5,727 bases of DNA, taken from positions 1-5,727 of the forward strand of contig CAJBPC010000249.1 of assembly GCA_903957405.1 (NCBI GenBank). The letters run 5' to 3'. This DNA comes from an uncultured bacterium. Lineage in GTDB: Bacteria > Bacteroidota > Bacteroidia > Chitinophagales > Chitinophagaceae. A program made the position numbers and the translations under genes. Positions 1 to 5,727 of the stretch are shown here, one piece after another; position 1 is the stretch's first letter, and the number at the start of each line of letters is the position of its first letter. Below the pieces are notes generated by a model. The model saw only the letters and a program-made list of their open reading frames with translations. It was not told the DNA's origin and did no database searches.

Positions 1-15
1 CAAACTGAAAATTCA

Positions 16-2598
16 ATGAACTGGTACAAACAGGATATCCGAGAAGTGTATTCAATTGCCGGGTCATCATCGACGGGACTCACTTCTACGGAAGTGCTCA
101 AAAGACGTTCGGAGCATGGTCCCAATGAACTGCAGGAGAAGGCGAAAAAGCCTGCCTGGGTCCTGTTCATTTCCCAATTCAAGGATTTCATGATCCTTGT
201 ACTGATGGCAGCTGCGGCCATTTCAGGTCTTATCGGCGACATGACCGATGCCATCATCATCCTGGTGATCGTCATCCTGAATTCCATCCTTGGATTTGTC
301 CAGGAGTACAGGGCCGAGAAGGCCATGGAGGCGCTCAAGAAAATGGCGACCCTCACGGCCCAGGTGCTGCGGGATGGTGTTGCGGTGTCGTTGCCATCCT
401 CGGAGATCGTTCCGGGGGATATCGTGCTGCTGGAGGCGGGCAATGCTGTTCCTGCAGACCTGAGGCTAGCGGAAACGCATACCCTGCGAGTGGACGAGTC
501 GGCCCTCACGGGGGAGTCCGTGCCGGTCGATAAGAGTAGTGCGGTCATCGAGGGCGGAGAGCTTTCGCTCGGCGATCTCTTCAACATGGCTTTCAAGGGC
601 ACACTGGTCACGAACGGAAGGGCGAAGGGCGTGGTTGTTTCAACGGGTATGCGCACGGAGATCGGGAAGATCGCGAGCATGCTTCAGGATGCGGAATCCG
701 TGACGCCGTTGCAGAAGCGTATGGCTGATTTCGGGCGTAAGCTTTCATACATCATACTGATGATCTGCATGCTCCTCCTAGGTGTCGGACTTCTGCGCGG
801 CGAGGATCCCATGAAGATGCTGCTGCTCTCGATATCGCTGGCGGTGGCTGCCATTCCGGAGGCGCTCCCTGCGCTCATAACGATCGCATTGTCCATGGGC
901 GCAAAAAGGATGGTGCGTAAGAATGCCCTGATCCGAAGATTGCCGGCCGTGGAGACGCTGGGGTCGGTCACCTATATCTGTACCGATAAGACGGGCACCC
1001 TTACCGAAAACAGGATGAAGGTGGTGGAGACGGACGCACCGCATGACCCGTCAGCCTTTGAGGAGGGTATCCCCATGCTGCAAGTCGCCATGGCTTTGAA
1101 CCATGATGTCAAGCGGACCTTGGACGGCAGCCTCATGGGGGATCCGACGGAAATTGCCCTCGTGGAATCTTTCATCGGTTCGTACAGTTCCGAAAAGTTG
1201 GAAAAAACCAGACAGGATTATCCAAGGGTGCGGGAGTTGCCCTTCGATTCTGATCGCAAGTGCATGACCACGGTGCATGAAGTCGACGGGCGTTATCTGG
1301 TGGTCTCCAAGGGTGCTGTGGAATCCATCGAAGCGGCACTTGCAGACGGTCAACCCAGAGCGGAGATCCTCGAAAAGGCCCATGGCATGGCATCTAATGG
1401 CATACGGGTGATCGCCTACGGGTATCGTCTCATGGATGCATTGCCACATCCTTTCGTGTATGAAGCGGTTGAGCGGGATCTGACATATGCCGGATTGGCC
1501 GGAATGATCGATCCTCCAAGAGAGGAGGCGAGGCAAGCCATATCCGAATGCAATACGGCGGGCATCCATACGGTGATGATCACCGGTGACCACCCAGCCA
1601 CGGCATCCGCCATCGCCCGGCAGATCGGCATCCTCACGGAAAAGGACCTCGTACTTTCCGGTCTTGAACTCAGGGCCTTGTCGGAGGAGCGTTTCGATGA
1701 GATCGTGGAAAAAGTGCGCGTGTATGCCCGGGTGTCGCCGGAGCAGAAGTTGCAGATCGTGAAAGCCCTGCAGCGGCGGGGTAATTTCGTGGCGATGACC
1801 GGTGACGGTGTGAACGATGCACCATCGCTGAAGACCGCGGATATCGGCGTGGCAATGGGCATCAATGGCACCGATGTCAGCAAGGAAGCGGCACATATGA
1901 TCCTGCTGGACGACAACTTTGCGACCATCGTGAAGGCTGTCAGAGAAGGCAGGCGGATCTTCGATAACATACGGAAGTTCGTGAAATACATCATGACCTG
2001 CAATGGTGCGGAGATATGGACCATCGTCCTTGCCCCCCTTCTGGGCATGCCGATACCGCTTTTGCCCATCCATTTGCTATGGATCAACCTGGTGACCGAT
2101 GGCCTGCCCGGTCTGGCATTGGCCCGTGAAGCCGCGGAGAGGGACATCATGAAGCGCCCCCCCCGACAGACCAACGAGAGTCTGTTCTCCAAGGGCGTGG
2201 GTTTTCATATCATCTGGGTGGGACTGCTGATGGCCGCTGTCACCCTCCTTGCACAGGCATGGGCAATTGACCGGGGGATGGAACATTGGCAGACCATGGT
2301 ATTTTCAATCCTGGCATTTTCGCAACTCGGCCATGTGCTTGCCATCCGAAGCGATCGCCGTTTTCTTTTCAGGCAGGGAATCCTGAGCAACAGACCCCTG
2401 CTCGGTGCGGTATTGCTCACCGTCGCGCTCCAGTTGCTGGTGATCTACACGCCGTTCGGAAACGCCCTTTTCAAGACGCAGCCACTCACCATGGAGGAAC
2501 TGCTGATCTGTTTCGCCGCTTCCGCGCTGGTCTTTCATGCAGTGGAGTTCGAAAAGTTCATCAAGGGATTTATCCTGCGCAGGAATAAGCCGAGCTGA
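16..2598 (+). CDS. Calcium-type (P2) cation-transporting P-type ATPase
   Basis: This 860-residue inner-membrane pump couples ATP hydrolysis to cation export, most likely Ca2+. Visible motifs, in order: TGES of the actuator domain at 165-168, PEALP in M4 at 281-285, the phosphorylation site CTDKTGTLT with Asp324, the nucleotide-binding KGA at 432-434, DPPR at 499-502, TGDH at 523-526 and the hinge TGDGVNDAP at 595-603. Compared with the animal SERCA pump, the M4 glutamate (Glu282, SERCA E309), M5 Asn663 and Glu666 (N768, E771) and M6 Asn691, Thr694 and Asp695 (N796, T799, D800) are all present. The M8 glutamate (E908) appears to be replaced by Ser769 or Gln770. Length and all domains, including the four C-terminal membrane segments, are complete. 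The start follows an A-rich leader with no Shine-Dalgarno site; the frame is open to the left edge, so a slightly earlier start cannot be excluded. P2A family membership is secure. The ion is inferred; Mn2+ or another cation is possible. Confidence 0.96.
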   Translation: MNWYKQDIREVYSIAGSSSTGLTSTEVLKRRSEHGPNELQEKAKKPAWVLFISQFKDFMILVLMAAAAISGLIGDMTDAIIILVIVILNSILGFVQEYRAEKAMEALKKMATLTAQVLRDGVAVSLPSSEIVPGDIVLLEAGNAVPADLRLAETHTLRVDESALTGESVPVDKSSAVIEGGELSLGDLFNMAFKGTLVTNGRAKGVVVSTGMRTEIGKIASMLQDAESVTPLQKRMADFGRKLSYIILMICMLLLGVGLLRGEDPMKMLLLSISLAVAAIPEALPALITIALSMGAKRMVRKNALIRRLPAVETLGSVTYICTDKTGTLTENRMKVVETDAPHDPSAFEEGIPMLQVAMALNHDVKRTLDGSLMGDPTEIALVESFIGSYSSEKLEKTRQDYPRVRELPFDSDRKCMTTVHEVDGRYLVVSKGAVESIEAALADGQPRAEILEKAHGMASNGIRVIAYGYRLMDALPHPFVYEAVERDLTYAGLAGMIDPPREEARQAISECNTAGIHTVMITGDHPATASAIARQIGILTEKDLVLSGLELRALSEERFDEIVEKVRVYARVSPEQKLQIVKALQRRGNFVAMTGDGVNDAPSLKTADIGVAMGINGTDVSKEAAHMILLDDNFATIVKAVREGRRIFDNIRKFVKYIMTCNGAEIWTIVLAPLLGMPIPLLPIHLLWINLVTDGLPGLALAREAAERDIMKRPPRQTNESLFSKGVGFHIIWVGLLMAAVTLLAQAWAIDRGMEHWQTMVFSILAFSQLGHVLAIRSDRRFLFRQGILSNRPLLGAVLLTVALQLLVIYTPFGNALFKTQPLTMEELLICFAASALVFHAVEFEKFIKGFILRRNKPS

Positions 2599-2708
2599 TG
2601 ACCGTCAAATTTCGGTTATTCGTACCCGTTACAATCCGGGAGCGTGCCTCATGAGTACAGTCAGTTTCACCGATGACATGGGTCAGCAACCCGGGGAGAT
2701 GACTTATC

Positions 2709-2716
2709 TAACTTCG
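2709..2716 (+). promoter_or_regulatory. Weak candidate -7 box before the helical-protein gene
   Basis: TAACTTCG differs at one base from the Bacteroidota -7 consensus TAnnTTTG and ends 16 bp before the ATG at 2733. No TTTG-like -33 box lies at the expected distance upstream, so this may be chance. The 134-bp gap after the ATPase is nevertheless long enough to hold a promoter. The A-rich stretch just before the ATG (TAAAACAAACAGAC) fits Bacteroidota translation starts, which rarely use Shine-Dalgarno pairing. Confidence 0.2.
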
Positions 2717-2732
2717 GCTAAAACAAACAGAC

Positions 2733-3113
2733 ATGAGCAACGACAATCTGACAAAGGTCACTGCGGAACACAGTGAATGGCTGAGTGGACTCGACTTCTA
2801 CAAAGAGGACATCCTGATATTGGAAAAGCGGCTTCTCGAACTTGGTTCACGCAACGGGACGTTCGACATGAGTCGCGGCATCGAACATTTTCAGAACCAG
2901 TTCCTGATCCAGCGCAACACCATCGATGAATTAAGGCATAGCATACGCGAACATGTTTCAACCTTCGGGAGGATGGTGGCGGCGGATGATGCATCAAAAG
3001 AAGAGCCGGATCTGCAGGAGCACGAAAGCCTGAAGGATGGTTATCTTTCATTTGAGAAGGTGATGAATGAACTTCGTCATGAGTTCAACGATTTTCTTGC
3101 CAAGTGGCTCTAA
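2733..3113 (+). CDS. Small all-helical hypothetical protein
   Basis: I do not recognise a named family for this 126-residue protein. It is acidic, polar, without cysteines, signal peptide or membrane segment, so it is probably cytosolic. The sequence suggests three long amphipathic helices at about 9-38, 48-83 and 97-125, separated by a Gly/Asn turn (SRNGTFD, 39-45) and an Asp/Glu-rich linker (84-96). Aromatic and aliphatic residues recur at heptad-like spacing, as in HFQNQFLIQRNTIDELRHSI (52-71), which points to a helical bundle or coiled-coil dimer. The ATG is the first after an in-frame stop at 2709-2711 and is preceded by an A-rich leader. The mutase gene begins 33 bp downstream in the same direction, so the two are probably co-transcribed. 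A structural or partner role for the mutase is only a guess from position. The intact frame, protein-like composition and fit between neighbours support a real gene. Confidence 0.85.
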   Translation: MSNDNLTKVTAEHSEWLSGLDFYKEDILILEKRLLELGSRNGTFDMSRGIEHFQNQFLIQRNTIDELRHSIREHVSTFGRMVAADDASKEEPDLQEHESLKDGYLSFEKVMNELRHEFNDFLAKWL

Positions 3114-3146
3114 TATGCGTGGATCGGCGCATCGGATTATGTCGGT

Positions 3147-4757
3147 ATGCGTAAACGGGTTAATTTCAACCTCCGATCATCAAACGACATCAAAGTGGAT
3201 AAGGAACAGAAAAGGACCACCGAATCCGGTACGGAGATCAAAGTGTGTTATTATCCTGAAGACATTGCGGGATTACCCCGCGAGGTTCCCGGTGCTTTTC
3301 CGTATACCAGGGGCGTTCAGTCTGATATGTACCGGGGGCGTTTGTGGACGATGCGCCAGTATGCGGGGTTCTCCACTGCGGAGGAGAGCAACAAGCGATA
3401 CCATTATCTGCTCTCGCAGGGGGTGATGGGGCTCAGCGTAGCGTTCGACCTGCCCACCCAGATAGGATACGACAGTGACCATATCCTTGCCGAGGGGGAG
3501 GTGGGTAAGGTTGGCGTGGCCATAGATAGTCTCGAAGACATGGAGGTGTTGTTCAGGGGCATCGCACTCCAGCAAGTGTCGACATCCATGACCATCAATT
3601 CCACCGCAATGATACTGCTGGCCTTCTACGTGGCGCTCGCGAAGCGTCAGGGTGCGGATCTCAGCATGATCACCGGCACGATACAGAACGATCTGCTGAA
3701 GGAATACGCGGCAAGGGGGACGTATATTTATCCACCGAAACCGTCCATGCGGATCATCACTGATATTTTCGAATGGTGCAGCCGGGAGCTCCCGAAGTGG
3801 AATACCATATCCATCTCAGGATATCATATCCGGGAGGCCGGCAGCACGGCTGTACAGGAGATCGCCTTTACGCTCAGCAATGGCAAGGCGTATGTGAAGG
3901 CCGCCCTTGAGAAGGGGCTTGACATAGATGTCTTCGGCAAACGCCTTTCATTCTTCTTCAATGCACACAACAACCTCTTTGAAGAGGTCGCTAAATTCAG
4001 GGCTGCCAGACGGATGTGGGCGCACATCATGAAGGATCTCGGTGCCAAGGACCCCAAGGCCATGATGCTTCGTTTTCATAGCCAGACAGGAGGGAGCACC
4101 CTCACAGCACAACAACCCATGAACAATATCGCACGCGTGACCATTCAGGGACTGGCAGCCGTGCTTGGTGGGACACAGTCGCTCCATACCAATGGATACG
4201 ACGAGGCCCTCAGCCTACCCACGGAAGCCGCTGCAAAGATCGCCTTGCGCACGCAGCAGGTCATAGGCTTCGAGAGCGGGGCAACCGATACGGTCGATCC
4301 TTTGGCAGGTTCTTTTTACGTAGAAGCGCTGACACTGGAGACGGAACGGCTTGCCACGGAGCTGATAGACAGGATCGATGCAATGGGCGGGGCTGTCGTG
4401 GCAGTGGAGCAAGGGTTCATGCAGGAGGAGATCGCTCGGAGCGCCTATGTATTCCAGCGTGAAGTCGAGTCGGGAGAGCGGATCATCGTTGGAATGAACA
4501 AGTTCCAGTCGGATGAAAGGAGCGACACCCCGGTGATGCACATCGATGACTCCATCCGAGTGGAGCAGATGCAAAAGCTTGCAGCACTCCGTGCCCGAAG
4601 GGACGCGGCGAAGGTTAAAATATGCCTCGATAGGATTTTCACGGCCGCCAAGGGTTCCGAAAACCTGATGCCTTTCGTGATCGATGCAGTGGAGCATCTC
4701 TGCACCCTTGGAGAGATTTCCGATGAGCTTAGGAAGGTATTCGGTGAATATGCGTGA
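3147..4757 (+). CDS. Methylmalonyl-CoA mutase family catalytic (large) subunit, no B12 domain
   Basis: This 536-residue protein is the TIM-barrel catalytic half of an adenosylcobalamin-dependent acyl-CoA mutase, which interconverts methylmalonyl-CoA and succinyl-CoA in the best-known members. Aligned from memory to the Propionibacterium shermanii enzyme, the active-site residues match at a constant offset of 17: Tyr72 (Y89), Ala99 (A116), Arg190 (R207), Asn219 (N236), His227 (H244) and Gln313 (Q330). Tyr72 with Arg190 is the methylmalonyl-type pair; isobutyryl-CoA mutases carry Phe and Gln, and 2-hydroxyisobutyryl-CoA mutases Ile and Gln. Ethylmalonyl-CoA mutase cannot be excluded. The protein stops at VFGEYA, exactly where the barrel ends in full-length enzymes, so the cobalamin domain (DxHxxG) is absent and a separate small subunit is required; none is in this window. 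Catalytic residues are intact, so it is not the inactive MutA-type subunit. ATG 3147 is the only start between the previous in-frame stop (3111-3113) and conserved sequence; there is no Shine-Dalgarno site. Confidence 0.93.
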   Translation: MRKRVNFNLRSSNDIKVDKEQKRTTESGTEIKVCYYPEDIAGLPREVPGAFPYTRGVQSDMYRGRLWTMRQYAGFSTAEESNKRYHYLLSQGVMGLSVAFDLPTQIGYDSDHILAEGEVGKVGVAIDSLEDMEVLFRGIALQQVSTSMTINSTAMILLAFYVALAKRQGADLSMITGTIQNDLLKEYAARGTYIYPPKPSMRIITDIFEWCSRELPKWNTISISGYHIREAGSTAVQEIAFTLSNGKAYVKAALEKGLDIDVFGKRLSFFFNAHNNLFEEVAKFRAARRMWAHIMKDLGAKDPKAMMLRFHSQTGGSTLTAQQPMNNIARVTIQGLAAVLGGTQSLHTNGYDEALSLPTEAAAKIALRTQQVIGFESGATDTVDPLAGSFYVEALTLETERLATELIDRIDAMGGAVVAVEQGFMQEEIARSAYVFQREVESGERIIVGMNKFQSDERSDTPVMHIDDSIRVEQMQKLAALRARRDAAKVKICLDRIFTAAKGSENLMPFVIDAVEHLCTLGEISDELRKVFGEYA

Positions 4758-4799
4758 AGCATGCTACATCGGGCGTTACGCCATGGTTCACTGATGCTT
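4757..4799. terminator. Possible nested hairpin between convergent genes
   Basis: The gap between the mutase stop and the stop of the minus-strand gene holds nested inverted repeats. The outer arms are AAGCAT (4757-4762) and ATGCTT (4794-4799). The inner hairpin is GGCG-TTA-CGCC (4772-4782), extended by CAT (4767-4769) and ATG (4783-4785) across a 2-base bulge. Its place between convergent genes suits a two-way terminator. The stems are short and no clear T-run follows on either strand, so this is a weak call. Confidence 0.28.
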
Positions 4800-4801
4800 T
4801 G

Positions 4802-5332
4802 TTAAAGCAGTCTTTTTGCTTCGTAGTTGAGTGCATCCAGCACCATCGGATGCATCGATACATTATCATCGGCATTCAGCAAGGCGGCGATGCGTTGTGC
4901 CAGCTCGTTGCCAGTAGCATCCGGTGCCAATGTCTCCGCCACTTTTCCAATGATGAATATGTTCTGTTCTTTCAGTTTCTGGACAGCCTGCCATCCCGCA
5001 GGGGAAACATAAATCTGCTGGGTCGTGTTGTGTTCATATTCCGCCTTTATCTGCTCGATCAGTGCAGACTGATATTGCCGCATATTCAGTTCGCCGGGGG
5101 GGATCCTTGTGATCAGGTTTGGTAGGGCAATCCTTTCGGTGAGCAGGACCAGTCGCTCATATGCCTGCAATTGAAGCTTTAAAATCTCCGGAGAAGGTTT
5201 CGCCACACCCTCGGCAAGAGATCTTTCTTTCCGATCCATCTTCCTGTCTTTGTACCAGTAAAGAAAATAGAGGGAAATGACGAACATCACACTCAATACC
5301 CCAATATAGAGGATGTAATTCTCATTGTCCAT
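4802..5332 (-). CDS. Membrane-anchored hypothetical protein
   Basis: I cannot assign a function to this 176-residue protein. A short polar N-terminus is followed by one hydrophobic segment at about 7-27 (rich in Ile, Leu, Val, Phe and Tyr) and then a strongly basic stretch (KDRKMDRKER, 28-37). By the positive-inside rule this suggests a single-pass inner-membrane protein with a cytoplasmic C-terminal domain. The soluble part begins after a Pro/Ser linker with a helix (LKLQLQAYERLVLLTERI, 51-68), then PNLITRIPPG (71-80), a charged helix (84-100), YVSPAGW (108-114) and a helical C-terminus. There are no cysteines and no catalytic motif that I recognise. It looks like a conserved Bacteroidota protein of unknown function; that is an impression, not a search result. 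It converges on the mutase gene with a 44-bp gap and diverges from the IscA-like gene. An exact TAnnTTTG box lies just upstream, so it is probably transcribed alone. Confidence 0.88.
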   Translation of the reverse strand: MDNENYILYIGVLSVMFVISLYFLYWYKDRKMDRKERSLAEGVAKPSPEILKLQLQAYERLVLLTERIALPNLITRIPPGELNMRQYQSALIEQIKAEYEHNTTQQIYVSPAGWQAVQKLKEQNIFIIGKVAETLAPDATGNELAQRIAALLNADDNVSMHPMVLDALNYEAKRLL

Positions 5333-5350
5333 AAACGTAGTTGATCTTCG

Positions 5351-5367
5351 GCAAAAGTACTGTTTGC
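5351..5367. repeat. Imperfect palindrome in the divergent promoter gap
   Basis: The half-site GCAAAAGT (5351-5358) is mirrored by ACTGTTTGC (5359-5367), perfect except for one extra G at 5362. It covers the -7 box of the minus-strand gene completely and places TACTGTTTG, a one-base-longer version of a -7 box, on the plus strand. It could be an operator, two back-to-back promoter elements, or chance. Confidence 0.35.
5352..5359 (-). promoter_or_regulatory. Bacteroidota-type -7 promoter box for the membrane-anchored protein gene
   Basis: On the minus strand TACTTTTG matches the Bacteroidota primary-sigma -7 consensus TAnnTTTG exactly. It ends 19 bp before the ATG at 5332, giving a predicted leader of roughly 12-15 bases. 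No TTTG -33 box is evident at the usual distance of about 19 bp, so the promoter is incomplete by consensus. Orientation and position agree with the gene downstream. Confidence 0.5.
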
Positions 5368-5376
5368 GGGATGAAC

Positions 5377-5406
5377 TTTAGCATTCGGTTTTTGTTTGTA
5401 ATTTCG
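5377..5406 (+). promoter_or_regulatory. Candidate promoter for the IscA-like gene
   Basis: TAATTTCG (5399-5406) is one base off the TAnnTTTG -7 box, and TTTA (5377-5380) is one base off the TTTG -33 box. The spacing is 18 bp, close to the usual 19. If used, transcription would begin near 5411-5414. That would put the upstream ATGs at 5408 and 5411 at or before the transcript end and favour translation from ATG 5444. The fit is approximate. Confidence 0.3.
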
Positions 5407-5443
5407 AATGATGACGCAGCAAATTTCGAATGATACAGCAGCA
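5400..5443 (+). repeat. 22-bp imperfect tandem duplication abutting the IscA-like start
   Basis: Two adjacent 22-base units, 5400-5421 and 5422-5443, match at 19 of 22 positions. Both begin AATTTCGAATGAT and end GCAGCA; the only differences are three consecutive bases (GAC against ACA, unit positions 14-16). The second unit ends on the base before ATG 5444. The unit length is not a multiple of three, so the copies are read in different frames if translated. This is what a non-coding leader would tolerate. Confidence 0.85.
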
Positions 5444-5727
5444 ATGGTGAAGTTCACGGCTTCGACCATCGCCGAATTGCATAGGCTGATGAATGAGAGC
5501 GGTTTTGACCGCAATCAGTTTCTGCGGATAGGGGTGAAGGGCGGCGGTTGCTCCGGCTTGAGTTATATTCTTGCCTTTGAGAAAAAAATGCCGGAGGATG
5601 AGTTGGTGGAGATCCAGGGCATTTCGTGCATCATCAACCCATCCCAGGCCATCTATCTGTACGGTATGGAAGTTGATTGGGGCAGTGGCCTTGATGCAAG
5701 GGGATTTCTCTTCAACAACCCCAATGC
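5444..5727 (+). CDS. IscA/HesB-type iron-sulfur cluster carrier (3' end cut off)
   Basis: This is an A-type carrier of the IscA/SufA/ErpA family, a small cytosolic protein that receives Fe-S clusters or iron and passes them to target enzymes. The 94 complete codons in the window contain the family signature GVKGGGCSGLSY (30-41) with the first cluster ligand Cys36, the segment PEDELVEIQGISCIINP (50-66), and GFLFNNPN (87-94) aligning with GFKFTNPN of E. coli IscA. The two C-terminal ligands, in a Cys-Gly-Cys motif about eight to ten residues further on, lie beyond the right edge. ATG 5444 is preferred because it gives the N-terminal length of E. coli IscA and lies directly after the tandem duplication. 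In-frame ATGs at 5408 and 5411 would add 11-12 unconserved residues, and an in-frame stop at 5399-5401 bounds them. Which A-type subgroup it belongs to cannot be decided here. It diverges from the membrane-anchored protein gene. Confidence 0.92.
   Translation, partial: MVKFTASTIAELHRLMNESGFDRNQFLRIGVKGGGCSGLSYILAFEKKMPEDELVEIQGISCIINPSQAIYLYGMEVDWGSGLDARGFLFNNPN

Noticed and set aside
1051..2073. A 340-codon open frame on the minus strand
   Set aside because: It lies wholly inside the ATPase gene, whose plus-strand frame carries every P-type motif. Its product (His/Arg/Gly-rich, no recognisable domain) looks like the antisense of a GC-biased coding region. The 258-codon minus-strand frame at 1416-2192 is rejected for the same reason.
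2601..2640. Possible terminator after the ATPase (ACCG/CGGT at 2601-2616 and CCCG/CGGG at 2625-2640)
   Set aside because: Both stems are only 4 bp with 8-base loops and no T-run follows, so they are no better than expected by chance.
2651..2776. Plus-strand frame from ATG 2651 running into the helical-protein gene
   Set aside because: It overlaps the start of a better-supported gene in another frame, and its product has low-complexity polar composition with no recognisable pattern.
3115..3426. Alternative start ATGs at 3115 and 3139 just before the mutase
   Set aside because: Both are in a frame different from the mutase, and the product has no similarity to the conserved N-terminus. The in-frame ATG at 3147 explains the gene.
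4754..5125. Plus-strand frame of 123 codons opposite the membrane-anchored protein gene
   Set aside because: It is antisense to the minus-strand gene, which has a coherent membrane segment, an exact promoter box and normal protein composition.
5293..5514. Minus-strand frame of 73 codons across the divergent gap
   Set aside because: It overlaps the IscA-like gene, the promoter region and the start of the minus-strand gene, and its product has no recognisable domain.
1..5727. Mobile element, CRISPR array, defence island, tRNA or rRNA
   Set aside because: I saw no terminal inverted repeats, transposase or integrase motifs, regularly spaced repeats or RNA-gene signatures. The only direct repeat noticed is the short duplication at 5400-5443.

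Overview
The window reads as a bacterial chromosome segment of medium GC content, most likely from the phylum Bacteroidota and perhaps a Chitinophagales-like relative. That placement is an inference. It rests on the lack of Shine-Dalgarno sites before the starts, A-rich or T-rich leaders, an exact Bacteroidota-type -7 box (TAnnTTTG) upstream of the minus-strand gene, and the general look of the two unrecognised proteins. I see no rRNA, tRNA, CRISPR array, insertion sequence, integrase or phage gene. Coding density is high and every gene has an intact frame inside the window.

Layout: (1) 16-2598 (+), a full-length P2-type (calcium-type) cation-transporting ATPase. (2) A 134-bp gap, then 2733-3113 (+), a small, acidic, all-helical protein that I cannot name. 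(3) After 33 bp, 3147-4757 (+), the stand-alone catalytic subunit of a B12-dependent methylmalonyl-CoA mutase family enzyme. It has the substrate-specificity residues of true methylmalonyl-CoA mutases but no cobalamin-binding domain. (4) A 44-bp convergent gap with a weak nested hairpin, then 4802-5332 (-), a membrane-anchored protein of unknown function. (5) A 111-bp divergent regulatory gap with an exact -7 box for the minus-strand gene, an imperfect palindrome overlapping that box, and a 22-bp imperfect tandem duplication lying directly against the next start. (6) 5444 to the right edge (+), an IscA/HesB-type iron-sulfur carrier cut off before its C-terminal Cys-Gly-Cys motif.

The genes do not form an obvious single pathway. 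The helical protein and the mutase are close enough to be co-transcribed. The ATPase may be the first gene of the same run or a separate unit. The convergent and divergent pair at the right end are separate transcription units. The mutase needs a B12-binding small subunit encoded outside this window. I did not find a convincing undescribed system. The points most worth a second look are the split mutase beside an uncharacterised helical protein, and the duplicated leader in front of the iron-sulfur carrier gene.
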